A stretch of DNA of 64,000 nt from the NCBI RefSeq assembly GCF_011683915.1, contig NZ_JAAQPH010000004.1, forward strand, positions 248,001 through 312,000, in the 5' to 3' direction. Each line of letters begins with the position of its first letter. Position 1 is the first letter of the stretch. This DNA comes from Pelagibius litoralis. GTDB lineage: Bacteria > Pseudomonadota > Alphaproteobacteria > Kiloniellales > Kiloniellaceae. A program made the translations under genes and the position numbers. Below, one piece after another: positions 51,074 through 61,250 of this stretch. The notes below the pieces were generated by a model, which made no database searches, was not told where the DNA came from, and worked only from the letters and a program-made list of their open reading frames with translations.

Positions 51074-53587
51074 CTAGAACTGCTTCAGCAAGCGGTCGAT
51101 ATAATCCAGTTCCTCCAAAGAGCGGTTCCGCTGGCCGCGCCGGCGGCGTAGTTCGTCGACGATCTCGCGGCTGCGCTGCAGCTCCATCTGATCGGGAATC
51201 TGGACACCCTCGCCGATATTGGTGTTGCCGCTGGAGCCCTCTCTCTCGCGTCCCAGGGGATCGCGGTTGGCCGGGCCGGGGCGTCCGGAGACGCTGCCTT
51301 CGCCGGTTTCGCCGGGCTGATTGGCGAACATCTCCATGAAGCGGTCCAGGGTGGCCTGCATGCCCTGCTGCAACTGATCCAGGGATCGGGTCTGGGGCGG
51401 CACGGCTTGGCCCGGCTGCTCGCCTGAAAGGGCATCGCGGGCATCGCGCATTTCCCGCTCCGCACGGCCCAGCGGCCGGGGGATGTCGCCCATTGCATCG
51501 CCGAGCTGGCGCATCAGCTCGCCCAGGCTGCGGCGCAGTTCCTCCTGGCGCTGGGCATCCGACATGTTGTCGCTCTGGCCCTGCCGCTGGTTCTGTCCTT
51601 CGCCTTCCCCCTGGCCCTGCGGGCTGTTTTGCTGTTGGCCCTGCTGCGAACGGTTGAAGCTGCGGTCCAGAAGGTCCTGCTGCTCGCGCATCATGTTTTC
51701 CAGGTTCTCCATCATGCGCGAGGCATCCTGCATGTCCTGGTTCATCTGCCCGGCATAGGGATTGGCCGTCAGGTTTTCCAGCATCTCGCGGAGCTGGGAC
51801 AGCAGCTCCTGCGCGGCCTCACGCGCGCCGGACTGCGCCAGTTCGCGGGCCCGCTCGATCAGGCTCTGCAGGTCCTGGCGGTTCAGCATCTGCGCGTTGG
51901 GCGGCATTTGTTCGCTCGGCTGTTCGCCCTGCGCCATCTGCTCGCGCATCTGTTCGGCAAGCTCGTCGAGAAAATTGTCGAGGGCGGCCTGGAGTTCATC
52001 CATCAGGCGCTGGATCTCCGCGTCGTCGGCGCCGCGCTCCAGGGCCTCCGCCAGCGCCTGCTGGGCGTCGCGCAGCGCGCGCTCGGCAATGGCCAGTTCG
52101 CCTTCCTCGATGCGCAGGGCCGTATCCCACAGCAGTTGCTGCACTTCGGTTATGGCCTTGGCGGAGGGGTCGTAGATCAGGCGGCGCTCGGCGGAGCGGA
52201 TCGCCAGGGCGACCACCAGATCGTGGAAGAAGTGATCGGGACGCTCATAGAGCGCGCTCAGGCTCTGGACCACCGGCAGGCGCGCCTGCGGATTGAGGGT
52301 CAGCTGTTTGCGCAGCTCGACCAGGGCTCTCGCCACCGGATGATTGAAGATTCGTTCCGGCAGCACCGTCCGCAGGGTTTCGCTGCGTCCTTCCTGGCCC
52401 GGGTGATCCCTGGCGACCAGTTGAATCTCGACAGCCAGTCCGGCCCAGGGGTGCGGGGTCAGGTCGCGGTAGGTTGCCGCCTTGCTGATCTTCGGCGCCG
52501 CGCCCGGCACCACCAGATCGATCTCCAGCGGCGTTTCCTCTGGTTTGTCGATCCGCGTGATAATCGCCTTGGCGGTGACCAGGCCATAGTCGTCTTCGGC
52601 CTGATAGGTGATCCGCAGTGCCGAACGCTCGCTGCGCCCCGGCGCCGATTCGAAGACGATCTGCGGCGGCGTGTCTGCGATCAGTTCAAGCGGCCATTCC
52701 GCCAGGTCGCGGCTGCCCTGCTGGATGCTGAGGCTGGTCCCCTCGCTCAGTTGCCGCTCCAGGCGATAGGCGTTCTGTGCGAAAGGCTCGAATGGCTCCA
52801 GGGTTTCGTCGATCTTGAGGCTCGGCGCCGTGTCGCCGCCCTGGACCTGAGCCAGCAGTACAGAACCGCTGGGGACCCGCAGGACCGGCTTGTTTTCCGC
52901 TGTGGCATCCAGATAGAGCGGTGCCAGGCCGGTGTAGGTCGGCGGGTTGATCCAGGCATCCAGGCTGGGCGGCAGGGCGGCTTGGCCGCTGAACTGGGGC
53001 GACACCGCGCTGGCCAGGCGGCTGGTCACGTTGCCGTCCGAGCTGGCGAAGGCGACAACGATCAACAGCAGCACGAAACCGCGCAGCGCCCAGGGGTCCA
53101 GGCCGGCCAGGCCCGGGCGCGGGGCGCGGACCCGAAGGCCGCTGAGGCCGCGGATCGCCCGATGCTGGTGGACCCGCCAGAGGGCCTTGGACGCCGGGTC
53201 GCCGTGGCCCGTCATCATCCGGTCGTCGAGAGCGGTGAGGGGCCGGTGGGAGAGGTCGCTGTCGCGTTCCAGGCGCCGCTTCGCGGCCTGCTGGTCCGGC
53301 AGCGTAATGGCCTTTTTGGCCCGCCAGAGGCCGTGGCCCAGGGCGCCGAGGAAACCGATGAGAACCAGCAGGTGGAGCCAAGCCGGCAGAGTCGGAAGGA
53401 TGCCGAAGAGCGCGAGTGAGAGAAACAGTCCGAAGATCCCGAGAACGGGCCAGATCGCGGGCCAGATGGTCTCCCAGGCGACGGCGCCGCGGGCAAGCCC
53501 CAGCAGCCAGCCGAAGTGCCTCAGCTTACGGTCGGATCGGGTGCTTCCCGCATCAGAAGAGGGGGTCTGCGGCCGTCTCGAGGTCAT
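51074..53587 (-). CDS. TIGR02302 family (DUF4175) membrane protein
   Basis: An 837-residue protein. Two to three membrane helices lie near the N-terminus (about 42-85 and 168-190). A large periplasmic region (about 195-480) follows, then a long glutamine/glutamate-rich, coiled-coil-prone part (about 500-760), and a C-terminal charged end (LEELDYIDRLLKQF). This layout is that of the alphaproteobacterial TIGR02302 family, of unknown function, usually beside lysA as here. Envelope-related activity is plausible from the topology. Confidence 0.9.
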   Translation of the reverse strand: MTSRRPQTPSSDAGSTRSDRKLRHFGWLLGLARGAVAWETIWPAIWPVLGIFGLFLSLALFGILPTLPAWLHLLVLIGFLGALGHGLWRAKKAITLPDQQAAKRRLERDSDLSHRPLTALDDRMMTGHGDPASKALWRVHQHRAIRGLSGLRVRAPRPGLAGLDPWALRGFVLLLIVVAFASSDGNVTSRLASAVSPQFSGQAALPPSLDAWINPPTYTGLAPLYLDATAENKPVLRVPSGSVLLAQVQGGDTAPSLKIDETLEPFEPFAQNAYRLERQLSEGTSLSIQQGSRDLAEWPLELIADTPPQIVFESAPGRSERSALRITYQAEDDYGLVTAKAIITRIDKPEETPLEIDLVVPGAAPKISKAATYRDLTPHPWAGLAVEIQLVARDHPGQEGRSETLRTVLPERIFNHPVARALVELRKQLTLNPQARLPVVQSLSALYERPDHFFHDLVVALAIRSAERRLIYDPSAKAITEVQQLLWDTALRIEEGELAIAERALRDAQQALAEALERGADDAEIQRLMDELQAALDNFLDELAEQMREQMAQGEQPSEQMPPNAQMLNRQDLQSLIERARELAQSGAREAAQELLSQLREMLENLTANPYAGQMNQDMQDASRMMENLENMMREQQDLLDRSFNRSQQGQQQNSPQGQGEGEGQNQRQGQSDNMSDAQRQEELRRSLGELMRQLGDAMGDIPRPLGRAEREMRDARDALSGEQPGQAVPPQTRSLDQLQQGMQATLDRFMEMFANQPGETGEGSVSGRPGPANRDPLGREREGSSGNTNIGEGVQIPDQMELQRSREIVDELRRRRGQRNRSLEELDYIDRLLKQF

Positions 53588-53664
53588 ATGTCCTCCTGTC
53601 CTTCCGTCTCCCCCATTTCCAAACTATAGCCAGATCCGAACGATGGTAGTCCGACTATAAAACG

Positions 53665-55020
53665 TTACGCCCCCAGGGCAGTCTTCAAACCACCGTGAGG
53701 GGTCTGCTGCTGCTCCCGCCCGGTTGCGGTCTCGTCCAACCAGTCGGGAAGGCGATCCTGTCCGATCATTGTGTCATAATTCATACGGGCGCGCACCACT
53801 GCCGAGCGGTCGCCGCGCACCAGGACCTCCGGGGCCAGGGGCCGGGAATTGTAGGTCGACGCCATGACGAAGCTGTAGGCGCCGGCGGAGCTGAAGACCA
53901 GAAGGTCGCCCTCGCGCAGGGGCGGCAGCGGGCGTTGCTTGGCGAAGGTATCCGTCGATTCGCAGACCGGCCCCACCACATCGACCGGGTGCAGGGCGGT
54001 CCCCTCCGGCGTTTGCGCGACCGGCAGGATTTCGTGCCAAGCGTCATAGAGCGAGGGGCGGATCAGGTCGTTCATCGCCGCATCGACGATGACGAAACGC
54101 CGCTCGCCGTTGTCCTTTACAAAGAGAACCCGGGTCACCAGCAGCCCCGCGTTACCGACCAGCAGGCGGCCGGGTTCGAAGACCAGCTCGGCGTCCAGGC
54201 CGCTCACCAGCCCACGGACCATCTGGGTGTAGTCGCGGACGCGCTGTTCGGACTCTTCGAACTGGCCCTGCAGATCGTGCTTGTAGCTGATCCCGATGCC
54301 GCCCCCCAGATCGAGACGGCGCAGCGGCACGCCGGCTGCGCGCAGTTCGTGGTAGAGGCCGATGAGGCGCTGAAAGGCGGCTCGGTAAGGTGCGACATCG
54401 GTCAACTGCGAGCCGATGTGAACCGCCAGTCCCTCGAAACGTATGCCCGGCAGGCTCTTGGTCTGCATCAGGAAGGCGCGGGCTTCGTCCGCATCGATGC
54501 CGAACTTGCTGTCGGCGCGCCCGGTGGTGATCTGATCCAGGGTGCCGGCGTCGACATTGGGGTTTACCCTGACGGCAACCGGCGCGGTCGTGCCGCGCTG
54601 CTGGGCGACCTGGGACAGCAGTTCCAGCTCGGCGAAGGACTCCACATTGAACTGCATGATGCCTGCATCCAGGCCGGCGGCCATCTCCGGCGCGGTCTTG
54701 CCGACGCCGGCAAAGACGATCCGCTCGGCGGGAACCCCGGCGGCAAGGGCGCGGCGCAGTTCGCCTTCGGAAACCACATCGGCGCCGGCACCCAGCTCGG
54801 CGAAGGTCTTAATGACCGCTTGGTTGGAGTTGGCCTTCAAGGCATAGCAAATGGTCGCGGGCAGGCCGGACAGCGCGGCGGCAAAGCTGCGGTAGCCGCT
54901 CTCCAGGGCATCGCCGGAGTAGCAGTAGAAGGGCGTGCCGACCTCCTCCGCCAGACGGTCGAGCGGTACCTGCGAAACATGCAGGCGACCGTCGCGATAG
55001 GGGAAGAAGTTACGGCTCAT
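53665..55020 (-). CDS. lysA: Diaminopimelate decarboxylase
   Basis: A 451-residue PLP enzyme that converts meso-diaminopimelate to lysine. The PLP lysine K62 is in ICYALKANSN, the phosphate-binding glycine motif is LDLGGGIGISY at about 225, and the second-subunit cysteine motif is VVGPVCESTDTF with the acidic YSFVMASTYNSRPLAPEV end. It follows an LptM-type lipoprotein gene and argH on the same strand, the common alphaproteobacterial argH-lptM-lysA order. Confidence 0.96.
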   Translation of the reverse strand: MSRNFFPYRDGRLHVSQVPLDRLAEEVGTPFYCYSGDALESGYRSFAAALSGLPATICYALKANSNQAVIKTFAELGAGADVVSEGELRRALAAGVPAERIVFAGVGKTAPEMAAGLDAGIMQFNVESFAELELLSQVAQQRGTTAPVAVRVNPNVDAGTLDQITTGRADSKFGIDADEARAFLMQTKSLPGIRFEGLAVHIGSQLTDVAPYRAAFQRLIGLYHELRAAGVPLRRLDLGGGIGISYKHDLQGQFEESEQRVRDYTQMVRGLVSGLDAELVFEPGRLLVGNAGLLVTRVLFVKDNGERRFVIVDAAMNDLIRPSLYDAWHEILPVAQTPEGTALHPVDVVGPVCESTDTFAKQRPLPPLREGDLLVFSSAGAYSFVMASTYNSRPLAPEVLVRGDRSAVVRARMNYDTMIGQDRLPDWLDETATGREQQQTPHGGLKTALGA

Positions 55021-55082
55021 GGATGTCGGTTCCTTTTCGGCAGCCTGTTTTTCCGGCGCTGGGCGGGAAAGGACGGCGCCTG

Positions 55083-55331
55083 TCAGTAGGTCGTGGTCTT
55101 GGTGCGCGAGTCTCTGAAGATCGATGTCGGCCCCCGGTCCTCATAGGGGTCTGCCCCCTCCGGCGGCGGCCCGACGGTGCCCGGCGCGGGATAGGCCTGC
55201 GGATAGGTGTAGGCGCTCTTTTCTGCTTCCGGCGGTTTGGGGCTGCCTTTTTTGCCGCAGGCGCCAAGTCCGATCAGCAGGGCCGTCATGACAACCACCA
55301 GGGCCAGGGATCGATTGTTTCGGCTTGCCAT
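55083..55331 (-). CDS. LptM-type small lipoprotein
   Basis: An 82-residue lipoprotein. The lipobox LGACGKKG is at about 22-29 after a short hydrophobic signal, followed by a proline-rich, disordered tail. LptM (YifL) members stabilise the LPS translocon LptDE. Its place between argH and lysA is a typical alphaproteobacterial pairing. ATG 55331 is used, one codon inside the longest frame; it overlaps the argH stop codon. Confidence 0.82.
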   Translation of the reverse strand: MASRNNRSLALVVVMTALLIGLGACGKKGSPKPPEAEKSAYTYPQAYPAPGTVGPPPEGADPYEDRGPTSIFRDSRTKTTTY

Positions 55332-56773
55332 CATTGGAAGCGCTCCTTTGCTGCGGCGATTGCCTGGCGCACCTGCGCCGGGGCCGTGCCGCCATGACTG
55401 TCGCGGCTGGCGACGGCTTTTTCAACGCTCAAAACCTCGAAGATCTCTTCGTTGATGCCGGCTTCGACGGCCTGCATCTCCGACAGCGGCAAGGCGGCCA
55501 GGGCGCAGCCGCGCTCCTCGGCCAGGCGGACGATGCTGCCGGTCACGTGATGGGCCTGGCGGAACGGCAGGCCGAGCCGGCGCACCAGCCAGTCCGCCAG
55601 GTCGGTGGCGGTGATGAAACCGTGGTCGGTCGCCTGGCGCAGGGCGGTGCGGTCGGCGGTCATGTCCTGGACCATTCCGGTCATGGCGGTGACGCAGAGC
55701 TGCAGGGTATCGGCCGCATCGAACAGCGGTTCCTTATCCTCCTGCATGTCCTTGCCATAGGACAGGGGCAGTCCCTTCATGACGATCAGCAGGCTGTTGA
55801 GGGCGCCGATCACCCGCCCGGCCTTGCCGCGGATCAGCTCCGCCGCGTCGGGATTGCGCTTCTGCGGCATGATCGACGAGCCGGTGGTAAAGGCGTCGGA
55901 GAGTTGGACGAAGCGGAAGCCGGCGGAACACCAGAGCACCAGCTCTTCGGCAAAGCGCGACAGGTGTATCGTCAGGATCGCCCCGGTGGAGAGGAACTCC
56001 AGCACATAGTCGCGGTCGGAAACCGCATCGATGGAATTGGCCATCGGCCGGTCGAAGCCCAGCGCCTTTGCCGTGGCCTGCCGGTCGATGGGAAACGACG
56101 TGCCGGCCAGCGCGGCGGCGCCCAGCGGCGATTCGTTCATCCGCGCCCGACAGTCGCGCAGGCGGCCGCGGTCGCGGCCCAGCATCTCGACGTAGGCCAT
56201 CATATGGTGGCCGAAAGTCACCGGCTGGGCTGCCTGCAGGTGGGTATAGCCGGGCATGATGCTGTCGGCCTCGGCCTCGGCCTGGGCGATCAGGGCGGCT
56301 TGCAGCCCGCCGACGGCGGCTTCCAGGCGCTCGACCGCGGCGCGGGTCCAGAGGCGCACGTCCAGCGCCACCTGATCGTTACGCGATCGCGCGGTGTGCA
56401 GGCGCCCCGCCGCTTCGCCGACCAGCTCGCGCAGCCTGGCCTCGATATTCATATGGATGTCTTCGAGGCTGGCTTTGAAGGTGAAGCTGCCGTTTTCGAT
56501 TTCTGACAAGATCGTGTCTAGACCCGAAAGGATCGCGGCCCCATCTTCTGGTGAGATGATCGCCTGCTCGACCAGCATGGCGCAGTGCGCCTTGGAGCCG
56601 GCGATATCCTGGGCATAGAGGCGCTGATCGAAGGAAATGGACGCATTGATCTGTTCCATCACTTCCGCAGGGCCCGCTGTGAAGCGGCCGCCCCACATTG
56701 CGTTGGCATCGCCGTCGTTCCTTGCCTCCGGGCCGTTCCCGGTGGATTTTAACTTTTGTGTATCAGCGGTCAT
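55331..56773 (-). CDS. argH: Argininosuccinate lyase
   Basis: A 480-residue fumarase/aspartase-superfamily enzyme that splits argininosuccinate to arginine and fumarate. The signature [12 protein letters not shown] is at about 296-307, with [12 protein letters not shown] and the [12 protein letters not shown] block. The N-terminus [20 protein letters not shown] is typical. Its start is only 25 bp from the divergent tlpA-like start. Confidence 0.96.
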   Translation of the reverse strand: MTADTQKLKSTGNGPEARNDGDANAMWGGRFTAGPAEVMEQINASISFDQRLYAQDIAGSKAHCAMLVEQAIISPEDGAAILSGLDTILSEIENGSFTFKASLEDIHMNIEARLRELVGEAAGRLHTARSRNDQVALDVRLWTRAAVERLEAAVGGLQAALIAQAEAEADSIMPGYTHLQAAQPVTFGHHMMAYVEMLGRDRGRLRDCRARMNESPLGAAALAGTSFPIDRQATAKALGFDRPMANSIDAVSDRDYVLEFLSTGAILTIHLSRFAEELVLWCSAGFRFVQLSDAFTTGSSIMPQKRNPDAAELIRGKAGRVIGALNSLLIVMKGLPLSYGKDMQEDKEPLFDAADTLQLCVTAMTGMVQDMTADRTALRQATDHGFITATDLADWLVRRLGLPFRQAHHVTGSIVRLAEERGCALAALPLSEMQAVEAGINEEIFEVLSVEKAVASRDSHGGTAPAQVRQAIAAAKERFQ

Positions 56774-56798
56774 CTGCCTTTAGGAGGCCTTTGCGAAA

Positions 56799-57503
56799 AT
56801 GGTCACGACAAACAGGGATACGCCCGGCGGTATCAGGCGCCTGGGGGCCAGGATCCGGCGGACCCAGACCGGGCGCATCATGCGAAGAGCCCTCGCAGCC
56901 GTCGTGCTCGCCGTCCTTGCCGTGGCCTTTGCGATCTACCCGGACCTGGTCCGGGCATCAGGCGAGGAAAGGGCACCCAGCGAGGCGCCGTCGGCCCTCA
57001 AGGGCCCCTTTACCGAGAACTTTACCTTTTCGGACCCGCCGGTGCCAGCACCGAGCGTTGCCTTCGAATCCCTTTATGGCGTCCCCCTGGACCTTGGCGA
57101 ATTCAAGGGCGAAGTGGTGCTGGTGAACTTCTGGGCCACCTGGTGCGCCCCTTGCGTGCGGGAGATGCCGGGGCTGGAACGCCTGCACCAGGCCCTGAAG
57201 GACGAGGGTTTTCTGGTCGCGGCGGTGTCCGAGGATCGCGGCGGCGCTGACAAGGTCGTGCCTTTCCTGGATCGTCTCGGCCTCAAGGAATTGCCGGTTT
57301 TCCTGGATCAGAAGGGGGCTCTGGCCCGGGCTTTTTCGGTGCGCGGCCTGCCGGCGACCTTCCTGATCGACCGCAACGGCGGTATCGTCGCCGGCCTGAC
57401 CGGGCCGGCGGAGTGGGACTCGCCCGAAGCGATTGCCCTGATTCGTCACTACCTGAGGTCCGATCCCAGCCCGGACGCGGGGGTTTCCAACACCTCAGGT
57501 TGA
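56799..57503 (+). CDS. TlpA-type thioredoxin-fold disulfide reductase
   Basis: A 234-residue membrane-anchored thioredoxin-like protein. A signal anchor lies at about 28-50 (MRRALAAVVLAVLAVAFAIYP) and the active site WCAPC is in LVNFWATWCAPCVREM, followed by GLPATFLIDRNG with the cis-proline. It should reduce periplasmic disulfides, for example during cytochrome c maturation or copper delivery. AGGAGG at 56781-56786 supports ATG 56799; ATG 56880 would start directly at the anchor. Confidence 0.9.
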   Translation: MVTTNRDTPGGIRRLGARIRRTQTGRIMRRALAAVVLAVLAVAFAIYPDLVRASGEERAPSEAPSALKGPFTENFTFSDPPVPAPSVAFESLYGVPLDLGEFKGEVVLVNFWATWCAPCVREMPGLERLHQALKDEGFLVAAVSEDRGGADKVVPFLDRLGLKELPVFLDQKGALARAFSVRGLPATFLIDRNGGIVAGLTGPAEWDSPEAIALIRHYLRSDPSPDAGVSNTSG

Positions 57504-57524
57504 GAGATGTGATAATTTTCTCAA
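57500..57524. promoter_or_regulatory. Inverted repeat TTGAGA-N13-TCTCAA
   Basis: Six-base perfect arms (57500-57505, 57519-57524) overlap the last bases of the tlpA-like gene, 88 bp before the next start. They could be an operator for the DUF6134 gene or a weak transcription end; the sequence alone does not decide. Confidence 0.35.
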
Positions 57525-57611
57525 AATGCACGGAAAACTTGTGATTTGCCGGGTCCCTGGCCGATACTAGGGACTGCCGCCCGGTGAGGCTGCAGTGGTC
57601 AGGAGGGATCC

Positions 57612-58361
57612 GTGTCCATCAATGCCCAGCGCTTCACAAGACCCCGACATCCCAGTTCCGGCGCCCGAACCAACCATGATTCCGGCGCGGGCACGGGGCC
57701 GTCACTCAGGAATCGCTATCCGGGAAATCGCTTTGCCGCTGCCGTAGCGGGCTTTGTCGTCCTGGCGGCCGCCGTGCTGACGTCAGCCCCCGCCGCGGCT
57801 CAGGACAACATGATCTTCGACGTGCTGCGCGACGGTGAGAAGATCGGCGAGCATCGGGTGACCTTCGAGCACGAAGAGGATTGCCTGAAAGTCTCGGTGG
57901 AGACCGGTATGGCCGTCCGGATCGCTTTCCTCACGGTATTCCGCTACGACCACAAGCGGGTCGAGCGCTGGCGCGACGGGGCGCTCGATTCCCTGGCCGG
58001 CATGACCAACGACGACGGCGAGGAGTACGAAGTCTCCATCGTTCACCGCGAAGGCACCTACAGCCGCACCGTGAACGGCATCGACGAGGAGATTGCCGGC
58101 CCGGTTTCCATCGACAGCCTTTGGAGCAAGGACCGGCTGACCGCCGGCAAGCTGTTTTCCAGCGCCGACGACAAGGTCTACCGGGTGCGCAGCGACCTCA
58201 TGGGACAGAAGATCATCGAACTGGATGGCAAGCCTGTGGAGGCCGCCCACTACCGGATGAGCGGCCAACTCACGCGCGATCTCTGGTTTGCGCCCGACGG
58301 CATGCTGGCGCAGCTGCGCTACGAAGACGACGGCTACGTCTTCGAATACGTCAGGCGCTGA
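57612..58361 (+). CDS. Exported DUF6134 family protein
   Basis: A 249-residue protein. A long basic leader is followed by a hydrophobic signal segment (AAAVAGFVVLAAAVLTSAPAAA, cut near 70). The mature domain matches DUF6134: IFDVLRDGEKIGEHRVTFE, VFRYDHKRVERWRDGALDSL, and the closing GMLAQLRYEDDGYVFEYV. Function is unknown; it is a predicted beta-rich periplasmic protein. AGGAGG precedes GTG 57612. Confidence 0.85.
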   Translation: MSINAQRFTRPRHPSSGARTNHDSGAGTGPSLRNRYPGNRFAAAVAGFVVLAAAVLTSAPAAAQDNMIFDVLRDGEKIGEHRVTFEHEEDCLKVSVETGMAVRIAFLTVFRYDHKRVERWRDGALDSLAGMTNDDGEEYEVSIVHREGTYSRTVNGIDEEIAGPVSIDSLWSKDRLTAGKLFSSADDKVYRVRSDLMGQKIIELDGKPVEAAHYRMSGQLTRDLWFAPDGMLAQLRYEDDGYVFEYVRR

Positions 58362-58400
58362 TCGGGAGGGTGCCGAACGGGAGCCTTGAGCAGGACGCGC

Positions 58401-59309
58401 TCAGCGCGTCGGGACGGGCTCGTCGCCGGAGTAGTCGTAGAAGCCGCGCCCGGCCTTTTTGCCCAGCCATCCCGCCTCGACGTATTTCACCAGTAACGGG
58501 CAGGGCCGATATTTGCTGTCGGCCAGACCGTCGTAGAGCACGTGCATGATGGAAAGGCAGGTGTCGAGGCCGATGAAGTCGGCCAGCTCCAGCGGGCCCA
58601 TGGGATGGTTGGCGCCCAGCTTCATGGCGGTATCGATGGACTTCACCGAGCCGACGCCCTCGTAGAGCGTATAGACCGCTTCGTTGATCATCGGCAGCAG
58701 GATACGGTTGACGATGAAGGCCGGAAAATCCTCGGCGGTGGCAGTGGTCTTGCCCAGTTTCTCGGCGAAACCGCGGATCGTCTCAAAGGTCGCCTCGTCG
58801 GTCGCGATGCCGCGGATCAGCTCGACCAGCTGCATCAGCGGCACCGGGTTCATGAAGTGCATGCCCATGAAGCGCTCGGGCCGGTTGGTCACCGAGGCGA
58901 GGCGGGTGATCGAGATCGAGGAGGTGTTGGAGCAGATGATCGCCTGCTCCTTCATCACCGGGCAGAGCGCCTTGAAGATCGCCCGCTTGATCTCCTCGTT
59001 CTCGCTGGCGGCCTCGATCACCACATCGCTGTCGTCGAAAACCTCCAGCCCGCCGCCGGCGACGATGCGTGCCAGGGCGGCATCCTTGTCGGCCTCGGTG
59101 ATCTTGCCGCGCTTGACCTGGCGCTCCATGTTGCCGGCGATGATACCGACCGCAGCCTTGGCCTGTTCTTCGGAGACGTCGGAGAGCTTGACGTCGTAGC
59201 CCGCGAGAGAACAGACATGAGCGATGCCCGCGCCCATCTGGCCGGCGCCGATCACGCCGACCGACTTCACGTCCAGGGGGCCTTCGGCCGCTGCGTCTTG
59301 ATCTGCCAT
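58401..59309 (-). CDS. 3-hydroxybutyryl-CoA dehydrogenase
   Basis: A 302-residue NAD-dependent dehydrogenase of the HBD/PaaH group. The Rossmann motif GAGQMGAGIA is at about 19-28, with SNTSSISITRLA, the catalytic histidine in MHFMNPVPLM, and the dimer/substrate block ANHPMGPLELADFIGLD. It oxidises (S)-3-hydroxyacyl-CoA in fatty acid or butyryl-CoA metabolism, and could draw on PHB breakdown. ATG 59309 has a GGA nine bases upstream; the in-frame GTG 59318 is less likely. It lies 72 bp after etfA on the same strand. Confidence 0.94.
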   Translation of the reverse strand: MADQDAAAEGPLDVKSVGVIGAGQMGAGIAHVCSLAGYDVKLSDVSEEQAKAAVGIIAGNMERQVKRGKITEADKDAALARIVAGGGLEVFDDSDVVIEAASENEEIKRAIFKALCPVMKEQAIICSNTSSISITRLASVTNRPERFMGMHFMNPVPLMQLVELIRGIATDEATFETIRGFAEKLGKTTATAEDFPAFIVNRILLPMINEAVYTLYEGVGSVKSIDTAMKLGANHPMGPLELADFIGLDTCLSIMHVLYDGLADSKYRPCPLLVKYVEAGWLGKKAGRGFYDYSGDEPVPTR

Positions 59310-59381
59310 CAGTTCCACTTACCCCGTCCTCATGCCTGGGTGATCAGGCCGGCTTCCTGCCGGCCGCTCGGTATCGCGGCC

Positions 59382-60317
59382 TCAGCCGCCCAGCTCTTTC
59401 TCCAGCTCCGGCACCGCCTGGAACAGGTCCGCCACCAGTCCGTAGTCCGCGACCTGAAAGATCGGCGCTTCCTCGTCCTTGTTGATGGCCACGATGACCT
59501 TGGAGTCCTTCATGCCGGCAAGATGCTGGATGGCGCCGGAAATGCCGATGGCCACGTAAAGGTCCGGTGCCACGACCTTGCCGGTCTGGCCGACCTGATA
59601 GTCGTTGGGCACGAAGCCCGCGTCGACCGCCGCGCGCGAGGCGCCGACGGCGGCGCCCAGCTTGTCGGCGACCCGTTCCAGCATGGCGAAGTTTTCGCCG
59701 GACTGCATGCCGCGGCCGCCGGAAATGACGATCCCGGCGGTGGTCAGCTCCGGGCGCTCGGACTTGGTCAGTTCCTGGCCCTTGAAGGCGGCGAGGCCGG
59801 CATCGCCGGTGCCCTCGACCGCCTCGACGGCGGCGGAACCGCCCTCGGCGGCGGCGGCGTCGAAAGCCGTCGCGCGGATCGTCAGCACCTTGATGGCGTC
59901 GCCCGATTTCACCGTGGCCAGCGCGTTGCCGGCATAGATCGGTCTGATGAAGGTGTCCTCGCCCTCGATGGCCGAGACGTCGGAGACCGGCTGCACGTCC
60001 AGCAGGGCGGCGGCCCGCGGTATGACGTTCTTGCCGAAGGTCGTGGCGGCGCTGATGACGTGGCTGTAGTCCGCCGCCAGCTTGGCCACCAGCGGCGCCA
60101 GGTTCTCGGCCAGGCCGTGGGCATAGGCGGGGTCGTCGGCCTTCAGCACCTTGGCGACGCCGGCGATCTTGGCGGCGGCCTCGGCGGCGGCGGCGCAATC
60201 GCTGCCGGCGACCAGGATATGGATGTCGCCGGGCAGCTGGCCGGCGGCGGTCACCGCGCTCAGGACAGCCGGCTTGATCTCGTTGTTTTCGTGTTCGGCG
60301 ATAATCAGCGTCGACAT
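59382..60317 (-). CDS. etfA: Electron transfer flavoprotein alpha subunit
   Basis: A 311-residue FAD-binding subunit. The C-terminal FAD motif is visible ([39 protein letters not shown] at about 190-230, then [27 protein letters not shown]). It collects electrons from acyl-CoA dehydrogenases and passes them to ETF-quinone oxidoreductase. Its ATG overlaps the etfB stop (TGATG). Confidence 0.96.
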   Translation of the reverse strand: MSTLIIAEHENNEIKPAVLSAVTAAGQLPGDIHILVAGSDCAAAAEAAAKIAGVAKVLKADDPAYAHGLAENLAPLVAKLAADYSHVISAATTFGKNVIPRAAALLDVQPVSDVSAIEGEDTFIRPIYAGNALATVKSGDAIKVLTIRATAFDAAAAEGGSAAVEAVEGTGDAGLAAFKGQELTKSERPELTTAGIVISGGRGMQSGENFAMLERVADKLGAAVGASRAAVDAGFVPNDYQVGQTGKVVAPDLYVAIGISGAIQHLAGMKDSKVIVAINKDEEAPIFQVADYGLVADLFQAVPELEKELGG

Positions 60318-61066
60318 CAGATCACCTTCGCTTCGTTACGCAGTTTCTCGAGCAGCTCGGCGACCGAGGCGACCTTCACACCGGCCTGGCGGGCCGGCGG
60401 CTCGGTGACCGAGACCACGGTCAGGCGCGGGCTGACGTCGACGCCCAGGTCCGCCGGGGTCATGGTATCGATCGGCTTTTTCTTCGCCTTCATGATGTTC
60501 GGCAGCGAGGCATAGCGCGGCTCGTTGAGGCGCAGATCGGTGGTCACCACCGCCGGCAGCTTCAGATCGAGCATTTCCAGGCCGCCGTCGACCTCGCGGG
60601 TGATGGCGAAGTTGCCGTCGCCCTTTTCGATCTTGGAGATGAAGGTGCCCTGGGGCCAGCCCAGCAGCGCCGCCAGCATCTGGCCGCACTGGTTGTTGTC
60701 GTTGTCGACCGCCTGCTTGCCCAGGATGACCAGCTCCGGGCCTTCCTTATCGACCACCGCCTTCAGCAGCTTGGCGATGGCCAGCGGCTCCGGGTCGGCG
60801 TCGCAGAGGATCAGGATGCCGCGGTCGGCGCCCATGGCCAGGCCCGTGCGCAGGGTTTCCTGGGCCGTTGGCAGCCCGGCGGAAACCACGATGACCTCGC
60901 TGGCGGTGCCGGCCTCCTTCAGGCGGACGGCCTCTTCCACGGCAATTTCGCAAAACGGATTCATCGCCATCTTGACGTTGGCCGTTTCCACCCCGCTTTG
61001 GTCCGGCTTCACGCGGACCTTCACGTTCGCGTCGATGACGCGTTTGATCGGAACGAGAATTTTCAT
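60317..61066 (-). CDS. etfB: Electron transfer flavoprotein beta subunit
   Basis: A 249-residue AMP-binding subunit. The start [21 protein letters not shown] and the signature [37 protein letters not shown] (about 165-205) are diagnostic. It heads etfB-etfA-HBD, an electron path for acyl-CoA oxidation. The 184 bp upstream separates it from the cobalamin adenosyltransferase gene. Confidence 0.96.
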   Translation of the reverse strand: MKILVPIKRVIDANVKVRVKPDQSGVETANVKMAMNPFCEIAVEEAVRLKEAGTASEVIVVSAGLPTAQETLRTGLAMGADRGILILCDADPEPLAIAKLLKAVVDKEGPELVILGKQAVDNDNNQCGQMLAALLGWPQGTFISKIEKGDGNFAITREVDGGLEMLDLKLPAVVTTDLRLNEPRYASLPNIMKAKKKPIDTMTPADLGVDVSPRLTVVSVTEPPARQAGVKVASVAELLEKLRNEAKVI

Positions 61067-61250
61067 CGCAGTCCTGCGACCTACCCCTCAGTTAGAATCT
61101 GTCAACGAGTCCGGCGACGGGTTGCGCTGAGGTGCAGGCAAGGCCCGGGCGTCAGACGAACGAACGCATACAGTACTATCTCGCACGCGCACAATAGGAG
61201 GCCGTTTCGGGAGTGTCAACGCGCGCGAAGGCCCCGTAGCCCAGGGTTTC

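Noticed and set aside
51629-53419. 596-codon open frame antisense to the TIGR02302 gene
   Set aside because: It mirrors the codon periodicity of the real gene and has no recognisable domain.
59347-59365. GGCCGGC-ttcct-GCCGGCC hairpin after etfA as a terminator
   Set aside because: Short stem, no T tract on the minus strand, and the next gene (HBD) seems to be co-transcribed.
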